Shown here: one piece after another, positions 9,333-17,777 of the stretch
How the letters are laid out: each line of letters starts with the position of its first letter
Position numbering within the stretch: the first letter of the stretch is position 1
Origin: Microbacterium paraoxydans
Lineage (GTDB): Bacteria; Actinomycetota; Actinomycetes; Actinomycetales; Microbacteriaceae
Assembly: GCF_019056515.1 (NCBI RefSeq)
Contig: NZ_CP064873.1
Span: 496,001 to 560,000 of the forward strand
Direction: 5' to 3'
Length of the DNA: 64,000 nucleotides
Program-made: the position numbers and the translations under genes
Notes under the pieces: generated by a model
The model's input: the letters and a program-made list of their open reading frames with translations, nothing else
Database searches by the model: none
What the model was told of the DNA's origin: nothing

Positions 9333-10322
9333 ATGCCAGCCACCGCAGCAGCCCCCGTCACCATCGCTCCCGAGCAGGCCTCCTGGTTCGCCGAGACGTT
9401 CTCGATCCTGAGCGGCAACATCGAGCAGGCGATCCTCGGCAAGCGCCACGTGGTCGAACTCGTGCTCGCCACCGCCGTCAGCGGCGGCCACGTCCTCCTG
9501 GAGGACTATCCGGGAACCGGCAAGACGGCGCTCGCCCGCGCCGTCGCCCAGACGGTCAACGGGACCAGCAGCCGCATCCAGTTCACGCCCGACCTCCTTC
9601 CGGGCGATGTGACCGGCATCACGGTCTATGACCAGAAGGAGGGCACGTTCGAGTTCCACGCGGGGCCCGTCTTCGCGAACATCGTGCTCGCCGACGAGAT
9701 CAACCGGGCGAGCCCGAAGACCCAGTCCGCGCTGCTCGAGGTCATGGAGGAGGGCACGGTCACGGTCGACGGCGTCACCCGGTCCGTCGGCTCCCCGTTC
9801 CTCGTGATGGCGACGCAGAACCCCATCGAGCAGGGCGGCACCTACCGGCTGCCGGAGGCCCAGCTCGACCGCTTCATGATCAAGACCTCGATCGGCTACC
9901 CCGACGAGGCGGCGACGATGCGCATCCTGCAGGGCGCCGGTCGGCCGAAGACGGTGCTCGACGGCATCGTCGACACCGACACGATCCTGACGATGGCGGA
10001 GATGTCGCGCGGGGTCTACGTGAACCCGCTGGTGTCGGACTACATCATGCGCATCGTCGACGCCACGCGGCGCGCGTCCGAGGTCCGTCTCGGGGCCAGT
10101 GTGCGCGGGGCCCTGGCGCTGTCGCGCCTGGTGATGACGTGGGCGGCCAAGAACGGGCGCACGTTCGTGACGCCCGACGACGTGCGCGAACTCGCCGTCG
10201 TCGCCCTCGCGCACCGTCTCGTGCTCGAACCGGAAGCCGAGTTCGACGGGGTGACGGCCGTGGCCGTGGTCGGACAGATCCTCCTCGACGTCGAGCCTCC
10301 GCGCGAGAACGGCACTGCGTGA
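9333..10322 (+). CDS. MoxR-family AAA+ ATPase
   Basis: A 329-residue AAA+ chaperone-like ATPase of the MoxR group, which typically helps mature or insert a VWA or membrane complex encoded next door. Walker A is DYPGTGKTAL, Walker B is VLADEINRASPKTQSALLE, and the sensor region contains FLVMATQNPIEQGGTY. The length is typical. The next gene's GTG overlaps its TGA, so it is coupled to the DUF58 protein as in many moxR-DUF58-transglutaminase operons. No VWA protein is present here, which is common for this actinobacterial arrangement. Confidence 0.93.
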   Translation: MPATAAAPVTIAPEQASWFAETFSILSGNIEQAILGKRHVVELVLATAVSGGHVLLEDYPGTGKTALARAVAQTVNGTSSRIQFTPDLLPGDVTGITVYDQKEGTFEFHAGPVFANIVLADEINRASPKTQSALLEVMEEGTVTVDGVTRSVGSPFLVMATQNPIEQGGTYRLPEAQLDRFMIKTSIGYPDEAATMRILQGAGRPKTVLDGIVDTDTILTMAEMSRGVYVNPLVSDYIMRIVDATRRASEVRLGASVRGALALSRLVMTWAAKNGRTFVTPDDVRELAVVALAHRLVLEPEAEFDGVTAVAVVGQILLDVEPPRENGTA

Positions 10323-11689
10323 CCTTCAGCACCGAATCCCGCCTGACGCGGACGACCGCCGGCACGAGCACGTCGACGCGGACGTCCACCGTCACGCGTT
10401 ACGACCGCACGCGCCGCGGTCCCGTGCGCGGCGCGGTCTTCGGCGCGCGTCGGGTGGTCCGCTCCGTGGGGCGCGCGACGAGGGCCACGGTCGGCTGGGT
10501 CCGTGAGACGGTCACCACGGCGGGGATGCTCGTCGCCGTGGCCGTGGTGCTCGGCGTGCTCGCCGGGCTGCTGTTCGGCTGGGTGGAGGCCTGGGCGGTC
10601 GCCACGATCGCGCTCGTGCTGCTGGTGGCCTGCGTGCCGTTCATCCTCGGCGCCCATGACTACCGGATCGATCTCGTGCTCGACCGCGACCGCGTCGTCG
10701 CCGGTGCCGAGATCGGTGCGACGCTCGACGTCCGCAACAACGGCGAGCGCCTCTCGCTCCCCGGCGTCGTGGACGTGCCGGTGGGGGAGGGCCTCGTCGA
10801 GGCGCACGTGCCGCTGCTCCGACCGGGCGCGCACCACCGCGAGGAGCTGACGATCGCCGCGCACCGCCGCGGCGTCATCGATGTCGGCCCCATGACGATC
10901 ACCCGCGGCGACCCGATCGGGATCCTCCGCCGAGAACTGCGCTGGCCGGATGTGCAGCGCATCCATGTGCACCCGGTGACCGTGCGGCTCCCCAGCACCA
11001 GCGCGGGCCTGATCCGCGACCTCGAGGGCACGCCGAGCACCACCCTGGTGGACGCCGACCTCTCCTTCCACGCCGTGCGGGAGTACGTCGTCGGCGACTC
11101 GCCGCGCCACATCCACTGGAAGTCGACGGCGAAGACGGGCACCCTCATGGTGCGGCAGTACGAGGAGTCCCGGCACGCGCGCATCGCCGTCATCCTCGAC
11201 CTCGACCCCGAGTCCTACGCGAGCGACGACGAGTTCGAGAACACGGTCAGCGCCGCCGCGTCCCTGGCGCTGCAGGGCGTGCGGGACGGCAGGGACGTGC
11301 TCTTCTCGGTGAGCAACGAGATCCCGGAACACGGTCGCGCGGAGGTGCTGTCGATCCGCACTCTGCCCACGGTCACCCCCAAGGCGCTCCTCGACGCGAC
11401 CTCCACGATCGATCAGGCGGCACGGGTGATGCGGCTCGAGGCCGTCGCGGCCCTCACGGCGCAGTCGTACCCCGACCTCTCGATCGGGTTCCTGCTGACC
11501 GGCTCCCTCCTGCCTCTCGAGCGTCTGCGTCACGCGGCGGTGAAGCTCCCGGCGGCCGTGGAGGCCGTGGCGGTGCGCAGTGAGCTCGGTGCGCAGCCGA
11601 CGATGCGGACGGCCAGGGAGCTCGCGGTGATGACCCTCGGGGCGCTCGGCGACCTCCCGCAGATGCTCGCCCGCGGAGCACTGCGATGA
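10319..11689 (+). CDS. DUF58 domain protein
   Basis: A 456-residue membrane protein. The N-terminal 45 or so residues are rich in Thr, Ser and Arg. Two close hydrophobic segments follow (about residues 65-110), then a cytoplasmic domain with the DUF58 signature around FHAVREYVVGDSPRHIHWKS and LMVRQYEESRHARIAVILDLD. The function is unknown; the family is nearly always encoded beside MoxR. I placed the start at the GTG at 10319, which overlaps the MoxR stop; the upstream extension overlaps moxR and is Arg-rich noise. Its 3' end overlaps the next gene in an ATGA. Confidence 0.9.
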   Translation: MTFSTESRLTRTTAGTSTSTRTSTVTRYDRTRRGPVRGAVFGARRVVRSVGRATRATVGWVRETVTTAGMLVAVAVVLGVLAGLLFGWVEAWAVATIALVLLVACVPFILGAHDYRIDLVLDRDRVVAGAEIGATLDVRNNGERLSLPGVVDVPVGEGLVEAHVPLLRPGAHHREELTIAAHRRGVIDVGPMTITRGDPIGILRRELRWPDVQRIHVHPVTVRLPSTSAGLIRDLEGTPSTTLVDADLSFHAVREYVVGDSPRHIHWKSTAKTGTLMVRQYEESRHARIAVILDLDPESYASDDEFENTVSAAASLALQGVRDGRDVLFSVSNEIPEHGRAEVLSIRTLPTVTPKALLDATSTIDQAARVMRLEAVAALTAQSYPDLSIGFLLTGSLLPLERLRHAAVKLPAAVEAVAVRSELGAQPTMRTARELAVMTLGALGDLPQMLARGALR

Positions 11690-14229
11690 ACGCGGCCGGC
11701 CCGAAGCGCGGGCGGCCGCGTCGCGGAAGCCTCCCCTCGGCCTTGACCCTCTGGTCGCTGGGATACGTGCTCGTCGGCGTGCTCCTCGCCACAGCGGCCG
11801 CCTGGCCGGTCTATGAGTCGTCCCGGGCCCTCGCCGTGGGGATCGTCGGCGGCCTCCTCGGCATGGCCGTCGCCGTCGTCGCGCGCATCCTGCGCTGGGG
11901 AACGCCGCTCGCCGCGCTTGCCGCAGCCGGTGTGTACCTGCTGGTCTCGGTGCCACTGGCCATCCCGTCCGCGCTCACCTCCGTGCCCGCATTCCTCGGC
12001 GGCGTGCGGGACGCGGTGCTCGGGGTCGTGCTGGGCTGGAAGCAGATGCTCACCCTGAACCCGCCGCTGGGCGAGTACCAGGCGGTCCTCATCCCCTTCC
12101 TCGTCGTGATGCTGTCCGGCTCGTTCGTCGCCACGCTCCTCGTCTGGAGCGGGGGCAGGCGGGCGGTGGCCGCCGTCCCCGTGGTCGTGGCGATGAGCGT
12201 CTTCGGCATCGCCTTCGGCGTGAGCGGCACGTCCTCCCCGGTCTCGGTGGCCGGAGTCGAGCTCCCCGCGCCCCGGGAATGGCTGATCGGCGTCGCCGTC
12301 TTCGTGGTGTCCCTCGTCTGGCTCGTCGGACGCACGCGGCTGCAGCGCGCCGCCGCCCTGCGCAGCGTGGCGGCGGCGAACATCTCCCGCCGTGCGACCC
12401 CCGCCTGGCTCACCGTGCGCCGGCACCTCCTCTCCGCGGGGTTGGCCGTGATCGCCCTGGCCGCGGGCTTCGCGATCGCTCCCGCGGCGGCCGGCTGGTC
12501 GGACCGCTCCGTCCTCCGCGACGAGATCGAGCCCATGGTGGTGGTGCAGGAGCAGCCGAGCCCGCTCAGCTCGTATCGATCCTGGTTCGCCGGCGGCATG
12601 CTGGACACGCCGGTCGTGCAGCTGGAAGGCGATCCCGGTGCCGTGGATCGCCTCCGTCTGGTCACCCTCGACGCCTACGACGGCGAGGACTTCCACATCG
12701 ACGCCGACGACCGCTTCAGCCGCCTGCCCCGTTCGGCCCTCCCCGGCCCCGGCCGGGTGACGATGGAGATCACGATCGGCGAGGGCTACCGGGGGATCTG
12801 GGTTCCGTCGCCGGCCGGCCTCGCCGAGGCTCCCGCCTTCTCCGGGGAGCGGGCGGACGCGCTCGCCGACGGCTTCCACGTGAACGCCGACGGCGACACC
12901 GCGATCACCGTCGCCGACGCGCCGGGCGGCGGGGAGGGGGTGGTGCCCGGGGATCGCTACGCCGTGCTCATCGATGCGCCGGGCAAGCCCGGTGACCTCA
13001 CAGCGCTCCAGGGCGGACGCTCGACCCTCGACACCGATCGGTACCCGGCGCTCGTCGAATGGGCCGAGATGCAGGAGCAGCCGCGGACCGGCGCCGGCTA
13101 CCTCGAGGTGATCGATCGCCTGCGGTCCCGCGGCTATCTCAGCCACGCGCTGCTGGAGGACGAAGCGGCCGCCGGTTGGATCGCCGCTCTGCAGCAGTCC
13201 GAGGGGTATGCCTTCGCGCCCAGCTATGCCGGGCACTCCGCCGCCCGCATCGAAGAGCTCTTCACGGCGCTGACCGAGCAGGAGCGGCGGGCGGGCGCCG
13301 ACGCGAAGCCGGAGATGCTCGTGTCGGCGGTCGGCGACGACGAGCAGTTCTCCGTGGCCGCGGCTCTCCTCGCGCAGCACTGGGGGCTGGAGTCCCGGGT
13401 GGTGATGGGCGCGCGCCTCGCCGGCGCGGACGAGGTCCCGGGGATCCCCGCCTGCGGCGACGTGTGCACCGGCGCGAACATGAGCGCGTGGGTCGAGGTT
13501 CGCACCTCAGGGGGAGAGTGGATCCCCGTCGACACCACGCCCCAGTACTCCATGCTGCCGAGCACCCTCACCGAGGGCGAGCAGCTGCCGGAGCATCCCA
13601 CGGTCCCCGAGCAGCCGCGGTCCGAGGCGTTGGACCCGCCGCAGGCGCAGAGCGACGCGAACAACGACGCGCCGCCGCTCGAGGAGCCGGCGTCGGAGGT
13701 CCTCGCCGTCCTGCTGCCGATCCTCCGGGGTGTCGGCCTCGGCCTCCTCGCCCTGCTGCTGCTCGCCCTGCCCTTCCTCGTGCTCCTCGTCGCGAAGAGC
13801 AGGCGCGCACACGCGCGCCGCACGGCCCCGGATCCCGAAGTCCGTCTGGCCGGCGCCTGGGAGGAGCTCGCCGACGTCTACGCCGATCACGACGTGCCCA
13901 TGGCCGGGCAGGGCACCCGGACGCAGCGCGCGCAGTCGAGCGGTCGCGCGGCCGCGCAACGGCTCGCCGCCCTCGTGGACCGTGCCGTGTTCGCCGAGCA
14001 CCCGCCGACTCCCGAGGACGCGACGGCCGCGTGGGCCCTCGTGGACGCGGAGCGGGCGGAGCTCGCCAAGACGGGGACACGGTGGCAGCGCCTGCGTGCC
14101 CGCATCCGGCCGACCTCGTTCGTGGCCAGGACGCGGTCGCTGCGCCTCCCCGGCTTCGGTGCACGACCCATGCTCGGTACGCTCGGATGGACCGGTTCAC
14201 TGGATGACCGGAAGAAGGGGGACTCATGA
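11686..14229 (+). CDS. TgpA-like transglutaminase-fold membrane protein, probably inactive
   Basis: An 847-residue protein with about six N-terminal membrane helices, an external domain containing a transglutaminase-like region (about 545-620), and a final helix near residues 680-705 with a cytoplasmic tail. In active members the motif before the first helix is C-E-x-F and the second is H-A-W-V-E. Here they read DEQFSVAAALLA (Asp552 in the Cys place) and MSAWVEV (Ser600 in the His place); only the Asp of VDTTP (Asp616) remains. I infer a binding or structural role rather than catalysis. It starts by ATGA overlap with the DUF58 gene and ends by ATGA overlap with the FHA gene. Confidence 0.85.
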   Translation: MNAAGPKRGRPRRGSLPSALTLWSLGYVLVGVLLATAAAWPVYESSRALAVGIVGGLLGMAVAVVARILRWGTPLAALAAAGVYLLVSVPLAIPSALTSVPAFLGGVRDAVLGVVLGWKQMLTLNPPLGEYQAVLIPFLVVMLSGSFVATLLVWSGGRRAVAAVPVVVAMSVFGIAFGVSGTSSPVSVAGVELPAPREWLIGVAVFVVSLVWLVGRTRLQRAAALRSVAAANISRRATPAWLTVRRHLLSAGLAVIALAAGFAIAPAAAGWSDRSVLRDEIEPMVVVQEQPSPLSSYRSWFAGGMLDTPVVQLEGDPGAVDRLRLVTLDAYDGEDFHIDADDRFSRLPRSALPGPGRVTMEITIGEGYRGIWVPSPAGLAEAPAFSGERADALADGFHVNADGDTAITVADAPGGGEGVVPGDRYAVLIDAPGKPGDLTALQGGRSTLDTDRYPALVEWAEMQEQPRTGAGYLEVIDRLRSRGYLSHALLEDEAAAGWIAALQQSEGYAFAPSYAGHSAARIEELFTALTEQERRAGADAKPEMLVSAVGDDEQFSVAAALLAQHWGLESRVVMGARLAGADEVPGIPACGDVCTGANMSAWVEVRTSGGEWIPVDTTPQYSMLPSTLTEGEQLPEHPTVPEQPRSEALDPPQAQSDANNDAPPLEEPASEVLAVLLPILRGVGLGLLALLLLALPFLVLLVAKSRRAHARRTAPDPEVRLAGAWEELADVYADHDVPMAGQGTRTQRAQSSGRAAAQRLAALVDRAVFAEHPPTPEDATAAWALVDAERAELAKTGTRWQRLRARIRPTSFVARTRSLRLPGFGARPMLGTLGWTGSLDDRKKGDS

Positions 14230-15746
14230 CCGCGCCCGCGGACTCCGGTCTGGCCACGATGCTCGTCATCATCGTCGGACTCGGCCTGCTCGTCGGCCTG
14301 GCCGTCTACGTCTGGTACGCCCTCGCGCTCTCGCGCCTATTCCCCCGGATCGACGGGGAGGGGTGGAAGGGCTGGGTGCCCGTCCTGAACGAGGCCGAGA
14401 TCCTCGCACGCGGGGGAGTGCCCGCCTGGTCGGTGGTGTTCTACTTCATCCCGATCGTCCAGCTCTACGGGATCTACCTCAAGGTCGTCGCGACCCACCG
14501 GATCAACCGGCGCTTCGGACGGGGCGCCGGCATGACGGTGCTCGCCATCCTGCTGCCGCCGGTCTGGGCGACCGTCCTCGCCTGGGGCCCCGCCCCCTAT
14601 CCCGAGGGCGACCGTCTCGCGGCGCTCCAGCCCGGGCCGCGCCGCAGCGCTCCGCCCGCGACGGCTCCTGCGCGTGATGCCTCGGGGTACACGATCCCCT
14701 CCCTCGCCCCGGCCGGGACCGGATCGCCGGAGACGCCGTCCCTGATCTTCCCCGACTACGCCGCGCCGCCCGCGGTGGTTCCGGCCCCCGGCGCGCCGAC
14801 CGCCGAGCCGGCGGCCCCGCGGTCGTTCGCTCCGCCTGCCGCGTCCCCGACATCCCCGCCGGCACCGTCCGTGGCATCCTCGCCGTCGGCTCCGCCGTCC
14901 CCGACCTTCGCACCCCCGGCACCGTCTGCTCCCTCTCCCGCGGCCGCGGTCCCCCCGGCACCGCCGACCCCGCCCGCGGCGCGCGTCTCGCCCCCGGCAC
15001 CCGTTCTCCCGCCCGCCGCCCCGGCGCCGCAGCCGGAGCCGCCCGTCGCAGCGCAGCCGCCGACGGGGATCATGGCCGCGATGGGCGACGCGCCTCCGCC
15101 GGCCCCGCAGCCCGCGCCGGCACCGGCCGTCCCGCCGGCCGAGCAGATCCCGGCCTCCGCGCCGACGACGGAGGCGAATCGTGTCGTGCGCCCGGTGCCG
15201 CCGTCGTTCCGCGACGCTGGTCAGGCCGAGGCCCCGCCGATGCCGACGATCCGTCCCGTCCCGTCTCCGGCCGATGCCCCCGCGGCAGCGCAGAGCGCGC
15301 CCGTACCGGCTCCGGCTGCGCCCGAGGGCCTCATCCCCGATGTCGACAAGACCGTGGTGACGCCGCGTCCCACCGACGACGACCTCGACGCCACGGTGGT
15401 CGTCGCCCGCAAGCGCGGGGTGCGGCGCGTCCTCGTGCTGGACGACGGTCGTCGGTTCTCGCTGTCCGGCGCGAGCGTCGTGATCGGCCGGAACCCCACC
15501 GGGGAGCCGGGCGAGCAGCGGCTGGCCATCCCGGACACCACCCGCACGCTGTCGAAGACCCACGCCCGCCTGGTGGTGCAGGAGGACGAGTGGCGCCTGA
15601 CCGACCTGCACGCCACCAACGGCGTCGTCGTGGTGGCCGACGACGGCTCGGAGACGCTCCTGGACGCCGGTGAGAGCGTGGTGGGCACCGGCCGGTTCAT
15701 CCTGGGCGAAGTGGGCATGCACGTCGTCGCGGAGCGCGATTCGTGA
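14226..15746 (+). CDS. Membrane protein with Pro-rich linker and C-terminal FHA domain
   Basis: A 506-residue protein. The N-terminal ~130 residues carry three or four hydrophobic segments and resemble small DUF5684-type membrane domains. A long Pro/Ala-rich linker (about 140-370) follows, and the C-terminal ~110 residues form an FHA phospho-Thr-binding domain (IGRNPTGEPG, LSKTHARLVV, HATNGVVV). Just before the FHA domain are two acidic-x-Thr-Val-Val sites, DKTVVTPR (Thr376) and DATVVVAR (Thr390), placed like the phospho-acceptor before the FHA domain of GarA/OdhI. This suggests phosphorylation by the operon kinase and self-binding. It is coupled to PP2C by a GTGA overlap. Confidence 0.88.
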   Translation: MTAPADSGLATMLVIIVGLGLLVGLAVYVWYALALSRLFPRIDGEGWKGWVPVLNEAEILARGGVPAWSVVFYFIPIVQLYGIYLKVVATHRINRRFGRGAGMTVLAILLPPVWATVLAWGPAPYPEGDRLAALQPGPRRSAPPATAPARDASGYTIPSLAPAGTGSPETPSLIFPDYAAPPAVVPAPGAPTAEPAAPRSFAPPAASPTSPPAPSVASSPSAPPSPTFAPPAPSAPSPAAAVPPAPPTPPAARVSPPAPVLPPAAPAPQPEPPVAAQPPTGIMAAMGDAPPPAPQPAPAPAVPPAEQIPASAPTTEANRVVRPVPPSFRDAGQAEAPPMPTIRPVPSPADAPAAAQSAPVPAPAAPEGLIPDVDKTVVTPRPTDDDLDATVVVARKRGVRRVLVLDDGRRFSLSGASVVIGRNPTGEPGEQRLAIPDTTRTLSKTHARLVVQEDEWRLTDLHATNGVVVVADDGSETLLDAGESVVGTGRFILGEVGMHVVAERDS

Positions 15747-16570
15747 CCGTGGAATCCGTCGTCCTCCGGGTCGCCGCGCTGACCGACACCGGGCTCACGC
15801 GGACGGCCAACGAGGACGCGGTGCTCGACGCGCGTCCGGTCTTCCTGGTCGCCGACGGCATGGGCGGGCACGACGCCGGTGATCGCGCCAGCGCGGCCGT
15901 CGTCGCCGCCTTCGAGCCGCTGCGCGGGCGGACGGTCGACGTCGGCGACATCAGTGACGCGCTGAGTCGAGCCGCGGCCGTCGTCGAGGGCATCGCCGCC
16001 GCGCACGCCCGCGGTGCGGGCAGCACCGTGACGGGTGTGGCCCTCGTGGATCACGAGGGTGCGCCGCACTGGCTCGTCTTCAACGTGGGGGACTCCCGGG
16101 TCTACCGGCACCACGGTACCGAGCTGGCGCAGCTCACGATCGACCACTCCCTCGGACAGGAGCTCGTCGATGCCGGGGAGCTCCGCCCCGAAGACCTGGC
16201 CTCATTCTCGCGCCGCAACGTCATCACGCGCGCGGTCGGGGCTCCGGACAGCACCGCGGACAGTTGGCTGCTCCCCGTCGTCGACGGCGAGCGGCTCCTC
16301 CTGTGCTCCGACGGACTCACCGGCGAGGTGAGCGATGAGGCCATCCGCGCGACGCTGACCATGAACGGCCGCCCGGAGACCGCGGCGGCGGCCCTCGTCC
16401 GCCGCGCGCTGCAGGGCGGAGGACGAGACAACATCTCGGTCCTGGTGATCGATGTCGTCTCCGGCGGCGCACGCACGCGTCCCGACGACGCCACGGGCGG
16501 ACGGGCCGCCGTGTCCGCGGTCACCGATTCGATGCTCGAGGGCACGACGGTCCCGGTGCGAGCGCGATGA
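15743..16570 (+). CDS. PP2C-type Ser/Thr protein phosphatase
   Basis: A 275-residue metal-dependent phosphatase that should reverse the action of the kinase at 2247. Family motifs appear in order: TRTANEDAVL, the metal-site stretch VADGMGGHDAGDRAS, FNVGDSRVYR, LLLCSDGLTGEV and GGRDNISVLVIDV. It has no membrane segment, unlike PstP of mycobacteria. The extreme C-terminus, LEGTTVPVRAR (Thr268/Thr269), resembles the Thr-Val peptide repeated in the two neighbouring proteins. The start is GTG at 15743 inside the FHA stop; the stop overlaps the next ATG. Confidence 0.95.
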   Translation: MTVESVVLRVAALTDTGLTRTANEDAVLDARPVFLVADGMGGHDAGDRASAAVVAAFEPLRGRTVDVGDISDALSRAAAVVEGIAAAHARGAGSTVTGVALVDHEGAPHWLVFNVGDSRVYRHHGTELAQLTIDHSLGQELVDAGELRPEDLASFSRRNVITRAVGAPDSTADSWLLPVVDGERLLLCSDGLTGEVSDEAIRATLTMNGRPETAAAALVRRALQGGGRDNISVLVIDVVSGGARTRPDDATGGRAAVSAVTDSMLEGTTVPVRAR

Positions 16571-17238
16571 GCGACGAGGAGGCCGAGGAGACCGTCATCC
16601 TGACACGGCGCGACCGCCGGCGGGCCGAAGCGGCGGACCCGGTGCCCCCGGGGGCCGATGACACGTCGTCCGCCGTCGATGAGGCCACCATCGTGGTGGA
16701 TCGCGCGAAGACGGCTCCGGCTCCCGACCGAACCGACGCTGCCGCGGAGGATGCGCCCGAAGGCGCCGTCGCCGATGAGCCGGACGATGCCGGGCCCGAG
16801 GAGGACGCGGGGGAGGCCATCGACGACGCGACCGTGGTCGTCGATCGCTCCGGGCCTCCGGCGGCCGACGCCCCCGAGGACGCCACCGTGGCGGTCGCGC
16901 GTCCGGCTCGACGCCTGCGGCGGAAGAAGGGCGCCGCCGCAGAGGGCGACGGCACCGCACCCCAGGCCGCCGAACCGCGGTTCCGCGTCGACTCCTTCGC
17001 CGCCCCAGACGGCGCGCCGGCTCCCGCGATCTACAAGCCGCGTCCGGCTCCGCGCACCCCCGCCGCTCCGCCCGTCGTCGTCGGGGCGGCCGCGCCCACG
17101 CGGGTGGTGGAGCCCGGGCTGCCGTCGGTCGCCAAGCAGGCGCAGCGATGGAGCGTCGTCACCCTTGTTGCGACCGTCGGGGCGGGCGTCGTGTCGGTCG
17201 TCGGTCTCGTCGTGCTGGGCTTCGTCGTCTTCGCCTGA
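16567..17238 (+). CDS. Tail-anchored protein with four repeated Thr-Val/Ile motifs
   Basis: A 223-residue protein of unrecognised family. It is acidic and Pro/Ala-rich, with one C-terminal membrane helix (about 195-222) and no folded domain visible before it. Four short repeats have the form acidic-x-Thr-Val/Ile-x-x-x-Arg: EETVILTR (Thr9), EATIVVDR (Thr41), DATVVVDR (Thr89) and DATVAVAR (Thr107). The same motif lies before the FHA domain of the gene two upstream. I infer a disordered membrane-tethered phospho-peptide array for the local kinase and FHA proteins. It is coupled to PP2C by ATGA. Confidence 0.75.
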   Translation: MSDEEAEETVILTRRDRRRAEAADPVPPGADDTSSAVDEATIVVDRAKTAPAPDRTDAAAEDAPEGAVADEPDDAGPEEDAGEAIDDATVVVDRSGPPAADAPEDATVAVARPARRLRRKKGAAAEGDGTAPQAAEPRFRVDSFAAPDGAPAPAIYKPRPAPRTPAAPPVVVGAAAPTRVVEPGLPSVAKQAQRWSVVTLVATVGAGVVSVVGLVVLGFVVFA

Positions 17239-17300
17239 GGAGGCCGGCGCCCTGCGGCCCTCGCTAGGGTGGGGGAAGTCCAAAGAGGGGGGACAGACGG

Positions 17301-17762
17301 ATGGATCGAGATGCGAAGCAGTCGACGGCGACGAGCAGCACGTCGCGCAGGCCGCGTGTCGCCGGCGTGTTCGCCGTCGTGCTCGGTGCTCTGTCGGCGA
17401 TCGTCGCGATTCCTGCGCTCGTCGCGGTGTCGACCGACCCGGAATTCCTCTTCGGGGGTCTCGTGGCTCTGGTCGTCGCAGCGGTGTCGTTCCTCTTCGC
17501 CGGCTTCGCCTTCCGGTTCGTCCGCGAGCCGTCGACCATGCGCACCGCGATGACCCCGTTGCTCTGGCTCGTCGCGGCGGCGCTCTTCGTCGGAGTGCTC
17601 GGCAGCATGGGGGCGTTCGTCTACGGTCAGGTCGTTCAGAACCCGCAGAGCGCGGCCGTCGGGTTGCTCCTGCTGCCGTTGGCGGGAGGCGTCATGGTCA
17701 CCGGTGCGGTGCTTGTGGGGGCGGTCGTCCGGGCGCGACAGGCGGCAGCCGCCGGCCGCTGA
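17301..17762 (+). CDS. Small four-helix membrane protein
   Basis: A 153-residue hypothetical protein with about four hydrophobic segments (near 20-45, 48-75, 85-112 and 118-145) and a short Ser/Thr/Arg-rich N-terminus. GAGGGGGGAC precedes the ATG at a workable distance. It lies 62 bases after the Thr-repeat gene on the same strand and converges with the mycosin gene 15 bases away. I do not recognise a family. Confidence 0.65.
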   Translation: MDRDAKQSTATSSTSRRPRVAGVFAVVLGALSAIVAIPALVAVSTDPEFLFGGLVALVVAAVSFLFAGFAFRFVREPSTMRTAMTPLLWLVAAALFVGVLGSMGAFVYGQVVQNPQSAAVGLLLLPLAGGVMVTGAVLVGAVVRARQAAAAGR

Positions 17763-17777
17763 TCCGGCCTCTGCCTC

